From: MWCO01 sp964488865
GTDB taxonomy: Bacteria; Myxococcota_A; Polyangia; Polyangiales; Polyangiaceae
Assembly (NCBI GenBank): GCA_964488865.1
Contig: CAZAWR010000025.1
Span: forward strand, 41,406-105,405
Direction of reading: 5' to 3'
DNA length: 64,000 bases
Within the stretch, counting starts at the first letter, position 1. Every line of letters begins with the position of its first letter. Position numbers and translations under genes: made by a program. A model generated the notes under the pieces. That model saw nothing but the letters and a program-made list of their open reading frames with translations. It was not told where the DNA came from and made no database searches. Positions 8,509-18,200 of the stretch are shown here, in pieces.

Positions 8509-9121
8509 ACTCGATCTCGCCGCCCTCGATCACCCAGCCTGCCTTCTTGGCGCCGCCGAGCGGGGTCGCCTCGTCGCGCGCCGCACGGTACTTCTTCACG
8601 TCCACCTGCGACGGGTCCACGACCCAGCGGCGGATCATGGGGAGCACCTTCGTCTCCCAGACGGGGGAGAGGCGAACGGACAGGAATCGTTCGTAGAGGG
8701 CGTCGACCATCTTCTCGAGCTCTTCGATGAGGTACATGCGCTCGTAGAAGCGCTCCTCTTCCTCTTCCTTGATGAGCTGGGGGAGCAAGGCGCTCGAGAC
8801 GTTCAGGGTCTTGGCGTTGATCACGCCACCGAAGGCTTGCTGCCCGCGGTCGATGCGGATGCGAGCCTGGATGGGGAGCTTGCCGCGGCGCAGGGCCTCG
8901 TGGGCTTCGCTGGTGGCACTGGGAGCGGCGCCTCGCATGCGGGTGATTTCCTGCTCGGCGGCTTCGGACTCGAGGGTGAGCTGATTCTCCAGCCACAGCT
9001 CGAAGCGCTCGCCGTCGGGCATCTCGAACTGCCCCTCGAGCACTTCGCTCTCGAACCACAGGAAGATGAGGAACTCTCGTCCCAGAAACCGGCCCGACTC
9101 GACGGCATCCAGAAGATCCAT
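8507..9121 (-). CDS. RdgC-unit second protein (function unknown; possible C-terminal half of RdgC)
   Basis: A 204-residue soluble protein starting 2 bp after the stop of the RdgC-like gene, with a GAGAGGAAG ribosome binding site. The N-terminus contains FLGREFLIFLWFESEV and then an FELWLENQLTLES stretch, a pattern I associate with proteins encoded beside, or forming the C-terminal half of, RdgC-like proteins. The middle (EAHEALRRGKLPIQARIRI) and a long charged helix (LIKEEEEERFYERMYLIEEL) look like structural protein rather than enzyme. No catalytic motif is visible. Its fixed pairing with the upstream gene suggests joint action on DNA. Confidence 0.7.
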   Translation of the reverse strand: MDLLDAVESGRFLGREFLIFLWFESEVLEGQFEMPDGERFELWLENQLTLESEAAEQEITRMRGAAPSATSEAHEALRRGKLPIQARIRIDRGQQAFGGVINAKTLNVSSALLPQLIKEEEEERFYERMYLIEELEKMVDALYERFLSVRLSPVWETKVLPMIRRWVVDPSQVDVKKYRAARDEATPLGGAKKAGWVIEGGEIE

Positions 9122-9123
9122 GG

Positions 9124-9798
9124 CTACGCTTCCTCTCCCTCTAGCTGGGGCCGTCGGAGGACACGGGGCAGGCCGCTCTCGTCGGGTCCGTGGAACTTGC
9201 TCAGGTCGAGGCGCAGGAGCGACAGGGCCTGGGGCTCCGAGATGCCCACGCGAACGGCATTGGCGTAGGGGCTCTCGGGGACCAGCTTGAGCTTGAAGGT
9301 CTTCTCGAAGATTTCGAACAGCCGCTCGTGCATCTTGGGGGAGTTGCTCCAGAAGCGGACGAGGCCTGCGTCCAGGTCCCAGGACATGTCGACGACCTTC
9401 ATCGCCGGGATGACCTGCTTGCGGAGCCGCTTCGCGACGAACATCCGAAGCTCTTCCTTCTCCTTGCGTCCAAGCCGCTCACGTCCCTTGCGCTCGAGGT
9501 GCTGGCGCTCGGCCTCGGCGAAGTGGGCGTCGAACACGGGCTTGGGCAAGCGCCAGCGGTCAATGCGCAGGGAGAGGTTCAGGAAGTTGTTCAGGAAGAT
9601 CTTGTCGCGGGAGAGGTCCAGGTCGAAGGGGTCCGCGATCGAGACCCACCCGCTGTGCTCCTCGTCCGGTTCCTGTGCCACGAGCGGCTCGAACACGCGG
9701 TTCTTGATCGACCGCATGAACCGGTCGTGAAAGGCCCCTTCCAGCTCGCCCCACACGTACAGGCGGGTGTAGCTGACGTTTCCTTTGATGGCTCCCAA
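9124..9798 (-). CDS. RdgC-like recombination-associated protein
   Basis: A predicted 224-residue protein from a TTG start, chosen because GAGGAG lies 7 bp upstream. Features resembling RdgC: GWVSIADPFD near residue 50, RIDRWRLPKPVF, the charged GRERLGRKEKEELRMFVAKR segment, then MSWDLDAGLVRFWSNS and EKTFKLKLVPESPYA. RdgC of E. coli (about 300 residues) is a ring-shaped DNA-binding protein that limits RecA. Here the protein is shorter and is followed at 2 bp by a second gene that may supply the missing half. The family assignment is by eye. Confidence 0.65.
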   Translation of the reverse strand: MGAIKGNVSYTRLYVWGELEGAFHDRFMRSIKNRVFEPLVAQEPDEEHSGWVSIADPFDLDLSRDKIFLNNFLNLSLRIDRWRLPKPVFDAHFAEAERQHLERKGRERLGRKEKEELRMFVAKRLRKQVIPAMKVVDMSWDLDAGLVRFWSNSPKMHERLFEIFEKTFKLKLVPESPYANAVRVGISEPQALSLLRLDLSKFHGPDESGLPRVLRRPQLEGEEA

Positions 9799-9886
9799 GT
9801 TCGGCTCCTCGTGGCAGGCGTTCGCGGAGGGGCGTAGCTACCACAGGCCACCGGTTTCGTCCAAGGGCACCCGGGGGGCGGGCTCG

Positions 9887-10543
9887 TCACCGCGGAATCG
9901 AGAACACCGGCGTGGGCACCAGCCTCGTCCCGTCCGAGTCGTCGTCCGCGGGCGTGTCGTAGCACGCCACCTCGACCCAGCCGTCCGTCTCGAGAAAGCC
10001 GCGTCGCGGGTCGGCGACGAGCACCAGCACGCCTCTTCGCGAGAGGTGCGTCAGCCAGGCCCGCATCGACCTCGCCAGCTCTCGCTCGTAGGTCACGTCG
10101 CCAGCGAGGACCACGTCCCAGGGGCCTTGCTCGGTCCCGAGGAGATCCGCCGTGGTGGTGAGGATGCTGACCCCGTTGATCGCAGCGTTCAGGGCGAGGG
10201 CGGCGACGGCCACCGGGTCCGTGTCGCAGGCGATGACGTCCGCGCCGCACTGGGCCGCGGCGATGGCTTCGACACCGCCCCCAGCGCCGAAGGCGAGGAC
10301 GCGTTTGCCTTGCACGATCTCGGGGTGTTGCAGCAGGTGGTGCGCGAGGGCGTGGCCTCCCGGCCAGCAGAAGGCCCAGAACGGGTCTTCGAGCCCGGTC
10401 GCGTCGACTTGTGCCTGGTTTGCGCGCCATAGCGGTTGATCCGGCGTGATCAGGTGCAGTCGGATCGCAGGGCACAGCCGAGGTGTTGCCACCGCCGTGT
10501 GCGCAAGGACCAGCGCGGTCAGGGGATCGAGGGCCTTCTGCAT
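9887..10543 (-). CDS. Class I SAM-dependent methyltransferase, ETF-beta lysine methyltransferase (METTL20) type
   Basis: A 218-residue cytoplasmic protein. The family signature DPFWAFCWPGGHALA comes first, then the SAM-binding motif I (RVLAFGAGGGVEAIAAA) and the acidic motif II (VIACDTDPVAV), followed by DVVLAGDVTYE. Bacterial members methylate lysines of electron-transfer flavoprotein beta subunit or related targets. Length is normal. The ATG at 10543 follows AGAGGAAG at good spacing. There are no obvious partner genes next to it. Confidence 0.85.
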   Translation of the reverse strand: MQKALDPLTALVLAHTAVATPRLCPAIRLHLITPDQPLWRANQAQVDATGLEDPFWAFCWPGGHALAHHLLQHPEIVQGKRVLAFGAGGGVEAIAAAQCGADVIACDTDPVAVAALALNAAINGVSILTTTADLLGTEQGPWDVVLAGDVTYERELARSMRAWLTHLSRRGVLVLVADPRRGFLETDGWVEVACYDTPADDDSDGTRLVPTPVFSIPR

Positions 10544-10584
10544 AGTTTCTTCCTCTGATGCGGCCGCTTCGATACCATGGCCGC

Positions 10585-11058
10585 ATGTGGAGCTGGCGCG
10601 AAACCTTGGTGGTCTGCGTGGTGTTGGGTGGCTGCGGGGGGGAACCCGATCCCCAGCCCGAGCGAGGGTCGGGCGGATCGATGGCTGCCCCTCCTGTCGC
10701 TACCGCGGAAGGCGGCTCGGGTGGCTCGGGCGGTTCGGGTGGCTCGGGTGGCTCGGGAGGAGGCACCGTCAGCGTTCCGAGCTGCCTCGAGCTTTGTGCC
10801 TGGGAGGTCGAGGTCGCGGGGGATTGTCCCGCGGACTCCCTCGACCAGTGCAAGGCCGCGTACCTGACTTACGCGCTGGGCGGCGACGCGGACTGCATCG
10901 CCACGCTCGATGCTTGGTGCAAGTGTCTCGAGGACTACGCCGACCCGGAGCTGATCAGCTGTACTGGAGGACCGGTCACGTCGAACATTCCGGTGCTCAG
11001 TGGCACGCCCGCGGCTTGCGACGACCTCACCAACGCGTGGGTTGCCTGCAACCAGTGA
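10585..11058 (+). CDS. Small lipoprotein with Gly-Ser linker and Cys-rich domain
   Basis: Predicted 157 residues. The N-terminus MWSWRETLVVCVVLGGC is a lipoprotein signal with lipobox LGGC. A low-complexity linker of GGS units (about residues 36-60) separates the anchor from a globular part of about 95 residues with eight cysteines (LELCAWEVEVAGDCP, CIATLDAWCKCLEDY). This layout, anchor plus disordered linker plus disulfide domain, recurs across the window and points to exposed surface proteins. The ATG at 10585 is preferred over a TTG at 10558. Function unknown. Confidence 0.75.
   Translation: MWSWRETLVVCVVLGGCGGEPDPQPERGSGGSMAAPPVATAEGGSGGSGGSGGSGGSGGGTVSVPSCLELCAWEVEVAGDCPADSLDQCKAAYLTYALGGDADCIATLDAWCKCLEDYADPELISCTGGPVTSNIPVLSGTPAACDDLTNAWVACNQ
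10715..10764 (+). repeat. GGS-coding tandem repeat
   Basis: Degenerate 9-bp units reading GGCTCGGGT encode the GGSGGSGGSG linker of the small lipoprotein. Such tracts vary in length by slippage. Confidence 0.7.
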
Positions 11059-11124
11059 AGCGCACGGAACGCTGACGGAGCTGCGAACCTGCGTTATGAT
11101 GCGGCCCTTCTGGAACGCGATGCC

Positions 11125-11631
11125 ATGCCGATCTTCAGCAAGAAACAGGAACCCCTTTCCCCCAAAGACGCCGCTTCCCTTTTGCGCCAAGCCGTCGTGA
11201 CCGAGATGGCGGGTGCGGACGAGGAGACGGTGCGCATCGTCACTGCGGTGGCCGGGCTGCTCGCCACCGTGGCGTATGCGGACCGCGTGTTCGCCCCCGA
11301 GGAGGTCGAGCACGTGAGGACGTCCATTGGGCGGATTCACGGCATGACGCCCCAGTCCACGAACGCCATCTGCGGCGTGCTGAGTCGCCATCTCGCGGAG
11401 CTGTCCACGCTTCACAGCCATGCGTTCACGCGCGAGCTCAAAGAGCTTACCGAGCCCCACGTCCGCGTCGAAATCCTCGACGTTCTTGTCGACCTCGCCG
11501 CGGCCGACGGCGAGATCAGCCTGCCCGAGGTCACCCAGTTGAGGCAGCTGACCGTGTCGCTGGGCCTCTCGCAGGCGGACTACAACGCCTCCCAGGCGCG
11601 TCATCGGGACAAGCTCACGTCGCTGTCATGA
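11125..11631 (+). CDS. TerB-family protein
   Basis: A 168-residue, all-helical soluble protein with the TerB features VAGLLATVAYADRVFAPEEV and VLVDLAAADGEISLPE. The repeated pattern of an acidic ADG/ADR loop followed by EE or E recalls the metal-binding TerB fold (helices with Asp/Glu pairs). Members occur in tellurite-resistance operons and, widely, as stand-alone proteins of unknown role. Here it is alone apart from the amidase, whose ATG overlaps its stop (ATGA), implying cotranslation. The preceding lipoprotein lies 66 bp upstream. Confidence 0.85.
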   Translation: MPIFSKKQEPLSPKDAASLLRQAVVTEMAGADEETVRIVTAVAGLLATVAYADRVFAPEEVEHVRTSIGRIHGMTPQSTNAICGVLSRHLAELSTLHSHAFTRELKELTEPHVRVEILDVLVDLAAADGEISLPEVTQLRQLTVSLGLSQADYNASQARHRDKLTSLS

Positions 11632-12992
11632 CGGCTGCCTCGCTGCCGGACCTGCGCGTGATCGCGGGGGAGCTGCGCGCGGGGACGCGTCGCTGCACGG
11701 ACGTGGTGGAGGCTACGTTGGCGGGGCGCGAAGCCTCTTCCGACCGTCTGGGGCCGTACAAAACCTGGGACCCCGAAGGGGCGAGGCGGCAGGCCACGGT
11801 GGTGGACGATGCGTTTCGCGCGGGCATGGATTCGGGCCCGCTGCAGGGCATTCCGGTGTCCTTCAAGGACCTGTTCGGGGTGCGTGGGTGGCCCACGTTC
11901 GCGGGGACGGCCCGCCGGTTGCCAGCCTGCTGGGAGACCGAGGGCAGCGTGGTGTCCCGCGTCCGCTCGCAGCTCTGCGTGGTGATGGGCAAGACGCACA
12001 TGGTGGAGCTTGCCTTTGGCGGTCTCGGCACGAACCTGCACTGGGGCACGCCAAGGAACCCGTGGGATCTCGTGACCCATCGCGTGCCGGGAGGGTCGTC
12101 GTCCGGGGCTGGCGTCAGCCTCGTCGAGGGGTCCGCCTTGCTGGCGCTCGGAACGGACACGGCCGGGTCGGTGCGCATTCCAGCGAGCATGACCGGCACG
12201 GCGGGGTTGAAGACGTCGGTGGGGCGCTGGCCCACGGACGGCGTGGTGCCGCTGAGCTTCACGTTCGACAGCGTGGGTCTGCTCGCGAGGAGTGTGCGGG
12301 ACCTGGCCTTCGCGTTCGAGGCGATCGAGGGTGGGTTCGGACGACGCGACCCCGTGCCCGCGCGTTCCTTGGAGGGACGCCGGTTCGGTGTGCCGGAGCG
12401 GTTGTTCCGGGAGGACCTGTCCCCGGGAATCGAGGAGGCGTTCGCCGAGGGGCTGTGCGCGATCGAGCGTGCCGGGGCGACGCTGGTGCCGGTGGACCTT
12501 CCGCAGGCCGAGGAGGCGTACGCGATCTTCCTGCAGGGCGGGCTGGCGGGGGTCGAGGTGGCGGCGTTTCTGGCGGAGGCGTTGCCCGATCGGGTCGCTG
12601 GTCTCGACCCGGCCGTGCAGGATCGCATCCGGTCGGCGTCGTCCACGCCAGCGACCGAGTACATCAAACGTCGCAAGCGTTTCGAGGATCTGGCGCACGA
12701 GGCGTGGGCGCGCATGGCGGAGGTGGACGCGCTATTGACGCCTACGGTGGCCGTTTCGCCCCCCGCCGTGGCGGACCTCGAAGACCTGGATACCTATCGT
12801 CGATGCAACCTGCTGGCCTTGCGGAACACGTCGATTGGCAATCTACTCTCGCTCTGTGCGCTGTCGTTGCCGGTGGGGCGTGACGTGTTGGGGTTGCCGG
12901 TGGGGTTGCAGCTGATGGGGTTGCCTGGGACGGACCGGGACTTGCTGGGGTTCGGGATGGGTGCGGAGCAAGTGCTGGTCGGTGTAGTCTGA
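11628..12992 (+). CDS. Amidase signature-family enzyme
   Basis: A 454-residue hydrolase. The Ser-cisSer-Lys triad is complete: Lys80 in PVSFKDLFGV, the cis-Ser in GGSSSG (residues 157-159), and the nucleophile Ser181 in GTDTAGSVRIPAS. It is similar in size to AtzF/GatA-type amidases, which hydrolyse amides such as allophanate, aryl amides or Gln-tRNA-linked substrates. It is not in a gatCAB context, so a catabolic or detoxifying amidase is more likely. The ATG overlaps the TerB stop by 4 bp. No signal peptide. Confidence 0.85.
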   Translation: MTAASLPDLRVIAGELRAGTRRCTDVVEATLAGREASSDRLGPYKTWDPEGARRQATVVDDAFRAGMDSGPLQGIPVSFKDLFGVRGWPTFAGTARRLPACWETEGSVVSRVRSQLCVVMGKTHMVELAFGGLGTNLHWGTPRNPWDLVTHRVPGGSSSGAGVSLVEGSALLALGTDTAGSVRIPASMTGTAGLKTSVGRWPTDGVVPLSFTFDSVGLLARSVRDLAFAFEAIEGGFGRRDPVPARSLEGRRFGVPERLFREDLSPGIEEAFAEGLCAIERAGATLVPVDLPQAEEAYAIFLQGGLAGVEVAAFLAEALPDRVAGLDPAVQDRIRSASSTPATEYIKRRKRFEDLAHEAWARMAEVDALLTPTVAVSPPAVADLEDLDTYRRCNLLALRNTSIGNLLSLCALSLPVGRDVLGLPVGLQLMGLPGTDRDLLGFGMGAEQVLVGVV

Positions 12993-12996
12993 CCAG

Positions 12997-14301
12997 ATGC
13001 AGTCTGATCACCATCCCGCAGCGCTGCTGATGGTCTCCGTGGGCTTTGCGCTTGCTTGCTCTGGCTCGTCGGAGACGGAGGCAGCCGGGGGAGCGCTGCA
13101 CGAACCCGAAGCGGGGGGTGTGGACGCCGCGGGTGGTGGCGGTGTCGACGCGAGCGCCGGGGCTTCAGGGTGGCCCTCGACCGGTGGTTCCGCGGGGGCA
13201 TCCGGTGTCGGCCCCGGCGGGGCAAGCCTGGGTGGCGCAGCAGGGAGCGGTGGTGCGGGCGGCGTCGCGGGGAGCGGTGGTTCCGGTGGTTCCGGTGGCG
13301 CGCCGCTTCCCACCTGCCAACAAGCCGGAGGCAATCGGTGCGGCAGCACCGCAGCGGAGTGCGCGGGCCTGTTCAAGCTCGCCTCCTCGGATTGTGTCTC
13401 GTGCTGCAAAGTCCCATCGAATCCTGTGTTCGACGCACAGTGGGCCGACCCGTACATCGTGCGAAAAGGAGACACCTACTACACCTTTGCGACCGGCAGC
13501 ACGGTCCGCCGCAGGTCCTCGAAGGACCTGGTGACGTGGACGACGGCGGACACGGCGCTCGAGACGGCCCCATGGAAGAAGGCGGACGCTGGGTTCTGGG
13601 CGCCGGCCGTCTACCGGGCGAAGAGCGGAAAGTGGATCTTGTACTACGCCTCCGAGATCAAGGGACCCACCTCGCAGCATTGTATCGGGCGCGCCGTCTC
13701 GAACTCGATCACCGGCACGTTCGTGGACAACAGCACAACGCCCTTCCTGTGCCGTTCGACGCACTGGTCCATCGACCCCAGCGTGTTCCAAGACAACGAC
13801 GGCAAGGACTTCCTGCTCTGGCGCCAGGACACCGCCGACATGCCGTCGGGCAATGCGTTCATCCAGCGACTCGACGACAACGGGCAGTTGACCTTCAACG
13901 AGCACTTGCTTCTCACCCGGGCGAAGGTCGAGCCTTCGTGGGAGTTCGACAGCACGGGAGGGGTGCTCGAGAACCCGGCGATGATCCACGAGGACGGCAT
14001 CTATCATCTCTTGTATTCGGGGTTCCGGTGGCAGACCGCGAAGTACGCCAACGGGCGAGCGATCTGCGATGCGCCGACCGGTCCTTGCACGAAGAAGAGC
14101 AAGGAGACGCCGTGGTTGGGGAGCAAGGGCGACATGCTGGGCCCTGGAGGGGCCGACTTCGTCAAGGCCGAGGACGGAACGCTCTTCATCTACATGCACG
14201 GATGGCTCGCGCCGGACGTCGGTCCGGAGGTCGGCTCTCGCAAGCTGTGGATGTACCGGCTGAAGGTGAACGGCGAGAGCGTGTCCACCGCACCCATGTG
14301 A
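12997..14301 (+). CDS. Lipoprotein glycoside hydrolase, GH43-like (arabinanase/xylosidase type)
   Basis: A 434-residue lipoprotein (ALLMVSVGFALAC) with a long Gly/Ser/Ala linker to about residue 105, then a short CCK-containing segment and a five-bladed beta-propeller catalytic domain. The three GH43 acidic residues are visible: base in WADPYIV, pKa modulator in WSIDPSVF, and acid in GVLENPAM. The propeller fits alpha-L-arabinosidases or beta-xylosidases acting on plant polysaccharide. It starts 5 bp after the amidase stop, though functional linkage is unlikely. Attachment to the surface would allow degradation of external glycans. Confidence 0.85.
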   Translation: MQSDHHPAALLMVSVGFALACSGSSETEAAGGALHEPEAGGVDAAGGGGVDASAGASGWPSTGGSAGASGVGPGGASLGGAAGSGGAGGVAGSGGSGGSGGAPLPTCQQAGGNRCGSTAAECAGLFKLASSDCVSCCKVPSNPVFDAQWADPYIVRKGDTYYTFATGSTVRRRSSKDLVTWTTADTALETAPWKKADAGFWAPAVYRAKSGKWILYYASEIKGPTSQHCIGRAVSNSITGTFVDNSTTPFLCRSTHWSIDPSVFQDNDGKDFLLWRQDTADMPSGNAFIQRLDDNGQLTFNEHLLLTRAKVEPSWEFDSTGGVLENPAMIHEDGIYHLLYSGFRWQTAKYANGRAICDAPTGPCTKKSKETPWLGSKGDMLGPGGADFVKAEDGTLFIYMHGWLAPDVGPEVGSRKLWMYRLKVNGESVSTAPM

Positions 14302-14357
14302 GGTTCAGTCCAGGGCAACGATCTTCGGTTCTTTGCGGTCCCGATGGAGGGACCAAG

Positions 14358-15152
14358 TCACTGACACGAGCCGCCCGCGCAAGCCTTGTTGCAGCATTCG
14401 TCGGGCGTGGTGCAGGGGCGTCCCGCGGGGCGGCAGCAGACGTCCTGCTCGCAGTTGTAAGTGCAGCACTCCCACCGACTCTTGCATGTGGCCCCGACGG
14501 ACAGGCATCCGCACAAGCCGTTCTTGCACATGCCGCTGCAGCAGTCCCCGTGCGAGGAGCACGGCGACTGGACCGTCGAGCAACAGATCTTCGCGGGTGA
14601 ACCACACTGCACCGGGGTGGACGACGGCGTCGCGCCGCAGCATTCGGCCCCGGAGGAGCAAGCGGTTCCCAGGGGAAGGCAGCACCTCTCGTTCTCGCAG
14701 GTCCCCCTGCCGCAGCACTGCCCCTCCTGGAGACAGGTTCCTTTGACGGGCATGCAGCAGAGCGCATCCTTGCTGCAGGAGAGGGCGGGGACCGCGCTGG
14801 GGTCGAACCCGCAGCATTGTTCCGCCTGTGTGCAGGCGCCCTCTCCCAGCGCGACGCACGGCGGGGCCGCGTCGCCGGATTGCCCCGCGGCACCTGCGGT
14901 TCCGGACGTTCCGGTCTCGGAGCCTCCTGCCCCTGCATCGGCCAACGTGCCTCCGCTTCCCCCCGTGCTGGACTCGGCGGAAGAGCCTCCTGCGGCGTCG
15001 AGGAAGGTCCCGCCTGCGCCGGGGGCGTCTTCGATGGAACCGTCCGTGGGGGAAGAGGCTTGGCCCTGGGTGTCGAGGGAGCATGCGACCGACAGCGCGA
15101 ACAGGAGGATCGGTCTCGCGACCGGTCCTGCGGGCGGCCTTCGGGCGTCCAT
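14358..15152 (-). CDS. Cys-rich lipoprotein with repeated knottin-like modules
   Basis: The start is taken at the ATG at 15152, giving an RPILLFALSVAC lipoprotein signal and 264 residues. After a Ser/Gly/Ala linker (to about residue 95) there are repeated CC-containing modules such as CTQAEQCCG, CLQEGQCCG, CSSGAECCG, CSSHGDCCSGMC and CTTPDECCNKAC. The C-x5-6-CC spacing with a following C resembles cystine-knot or dickkopf-like modules. This is a probable exposed, disulfide-stabilised surface protein of unknown partner. The neighbouring 15271 gene is divergent, sharing a 118-bp intergenic space. Confidence 0.8.
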   Translation of the reverse strand: MDARRPPAGPVARPILLFALSVACSLDTQGQASSPTDGSIEDAPGAGGTFLDAAGGSSAESSTGGSGGTLADAGAGGSETGTSGTAGAAGQSGDAAPPCVALGEGACTQAEQCCGFDPSAVPALSCSKDALCCMPVKGTCLQEGQCCGRGTCENERCCLPLGTACSSGAECCGATPSSTPVQCGSPAKICCSTVQSPCSSHGDCCSGMCKNGLCGCLSVGATCKSRWECCTYNCEQDVCCRPAGRPCTTPDECCNKACAGGSCQ

Positions 15153-15270
15153 CCAAGAAAGGGTATCGGTCGGGTCGGTCCTGGTCAACCGGGCGACGAA
15201 GGTGTTCGAACGTGTGGTCGGCGTGGTACGATTCGAGGTTGCACCGGCGGTCGGTCAAGGAGGTCCAGCG

Positions 15271-18200
15271 ATGAGAAGGTACCTGGTGGCGGCACTCGCG
15301 GCGGGGGTGGTGGCGACGGCGGCGTCGCAGGCGCGGGCGGAGACGTTCGAGGCCGGGTCGATCATCATCCCGATGGATACGACCTACCAGGACATGGGCA
15401 TGCTGAAGGCCTACGGCTTGGTCTACCAGTTGCTCCGGAACCACATCCCTGTGAACTGGTGCATCCGGAGCGGCAAGGGGACGTTTGGCGTGGACTTCAC
15501 GGCGAACGCCACGGCCTATCCTGGGGGCCAGGTCATCAATGCCCACGGCTACCGTGGCGGTCCGTGGGTCATTCGGTCGACCTTCGCTACCGAAGCCAAG
15601 CCCATCATTGCCGCCTGGCAGGCCGCCAACGTCACCGTCGTGCACGAGGCCTCCGCGCAGTTCGAAGCCCCGGTGGCGCGTCGGTTGGTGGTTGCGCCCA
15701 CGATTGCGATGTTCGCGGACGGCAACCAGAAGATTGCGCGCAAGTACGTGCAGGCGGCGGGCATTCCCGACTCGACCCTCAGCCTCCTGTGGGCGGACAC
15801 GAGCCCGGACATGCTCGACCCGACGGAGGTGGCGGGACCGACCACGACGAATCACAGGGACGGCAAGCTCTTCGACCAGGACGGGGACCCGGTCTACTGC
15901 CAGTTCATGTCGATGCACTGGGGGGTGAACGACGCACGGGACAACCCCGAGGTTGTGGCGGAGGTTCGCTCCTTCCTCCAGTTCCCGACGCACTTTTTCG
16001 CGGAGTGCCAAGCGGTGAACGCGTACGAGGACGACCTGGTCAACGGGCTGTTCCTCACCACGCACGGGTTCGAGATCGCCGCGCAGCCGGCCACACTCGA
16101 CTTCTACAATCAGGATTCTCCCTACGCGCAGTTCGACGGTGCCTTTCAAACGGTGGGCGGCAGCGAACCGTCGTATTCCTTGCCTCCCGGTGGCAGCTAC
16201 AAGGCCGGGGGAATCACGATGATCACGGGGAAGGGCACCCCCGAGGGGGTCAGGGACGTGTGGATGACCGGCTACCTGGACGGGACCTGTCCGCCGAACC
16301 AGGAGGTGTGTAACAGCCTCGGCAAGGTCAGCTACCTCGGCGGCCACGAATACGAAGTGAAGCTGCCTGTTTCCGCCAACCCCAAGACGCAGGGCACGAG
16401 GCTCTTCCTCAACTCGCTGTTCGAGGCGCAGTGCGCCACCATGGCCGGCCAACCCCAAATCATCGTCGAGAAGACCGCGCCCGGGACCACGACGAGCAGC
16501 ACCGTCACCTTCCAACTGAGCTACTGGAATGCGGGCCCTGGCATCGCGCTCCAGGCCACGCTCGAGGACGATCTGCCACCCGGATCCTCCTTCGTGTCCG
16601 CCAGCGACAACGGAACCCTATCCGGTGGCACCATCTCGTGGGACCTCGACAATCTAGGTGCCGGTGAGTCCGGCACGGTGTCCTTCACGGTGACCCTATC
16701 GGGACATGGAGTCTACGAGAACACCGCCAACCTCGACTATCGCGTGGGCCTCAACGACTTCACGTTGCCGTCGAACACCACATCCACCCTCTATGACGCG
16801 GACACCGACGGCGACGGTATCCTCGACAGCGTGGACATCTGTCCCGACGACCCGAACCCGAACCAGAACCTCCTCTGGGACGTCGATAGCTGTGGCACGT
16901 GCGGGAACGTTTGCGACGTCGACAACGGTGTCGCGGGCTGCCTCAGCGGTGTGTGCGGTGTGGCCGGCTGCGGCGTGGGCTTCAGCGACTGCGACGGGCT
17001 CTACGCCACGGGGTGTGAATACGACAACTCCGGCATGCAGAGCGACCCCGTCAACTGCGGTGCGTGCGGAGTGGTGTGCGATCCCCCCAAGGCCTCCGGG
17101 GCTTGCGTGGGCGGTGCCTGCGCGGTCGGTACGTGCGACGCGGGGTGGGCCGATTGCAATGGGTTGCTGGCGGACGGCTGCGAGTACGCGACGACTGGGT
17201 TTGCGACGGACCCGAACCACTGCGGAGATTGCGCGACGAAGTGCGACCCGGGGTACACGTGTCTGACGGGCGTTTGCGGCCTGGCGGTTTGTCCGACGGG
17301 CACCGAGGACTGCGTCGCTCCTGCGGGCGACTGTGAGACCAACACGCTCACCAGCCTCGACCATTGCGGCGGATGCTCGCTGCCTTGCGCCCCTGCCAAC
17401 GCCACGGGCAGCTGCACGGGAGGCGTGTGCTCCGTGGCCTCCTGCAACACGGGGTGGGCCGACTGCAATGGGCTTGCGTCCGACGGCTGCGAGTACGCGA
17501 CCGCCGGGTTCCTTACGGACGAGGGCCACTGCGGAGGTTGCGGTCTGGTCTGCAACCCGTTCCAGGCCGTCGGGCAGTGTGTCGACGGGGCTTGCGAGAT
17601 TGACTGGTGCAAGCAGGGATACGACGACTGCAACGGCGAGGCTGTGGACGGCTGTGAGTACGAGACGGCTGGACACCTCACGGATGCGGTCCACTGCGGG
17701 GCTTGCGGGAACGTGTGCGCGCCGCCGAATGGCACCGGGGCGTGTGTTGCGGGGGTGTGTGGGATCGGTTCGTGTGCCGCGGGGTATGTGGACCTTGACG
17801 GAAACTACCTCAACGGGTGCGAATACGCGTGCGTGGCCACCAGCGGAGACGAGATCGCGTGCGATGGCGTGGACGATGACTGCGACGGGGTCGTGGACGA
17901 GAGCTATGTCGCGTCCACCTGTGGGGTGGGCGTGTGCCAAGCGCAGAGCACGTGCGTGAACGGAGTGGAGGACTGCACTCCGGCGCAGGCGTCGACGGAG
18001 GGCCCTGCGGGCGACTCGAGCTGTGTGGATGGTGTGGACAACGATTGCGACGGGGATGTGGACGACGTGGACGAGGACTGCGACGGAGGCGGTGGCGCTG
18101 CGGGTACAGCGGGATCAGCCGGTGCGGCTGGCGCGGCAGGCGCAGCGGGCACAGCGGGAACAGCGGGAGTCGCTGGGGAGGGAGGGACTGCGGGAACCGG

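Noticed and set aside
14305..16515. 736-codon minus-strand open frame, and plus-strand frames at 13056 and 14817
   Set aside because: They run across the GH43 gene and the MYXO-CTERM gene, both with clear domains and signals in other frames.
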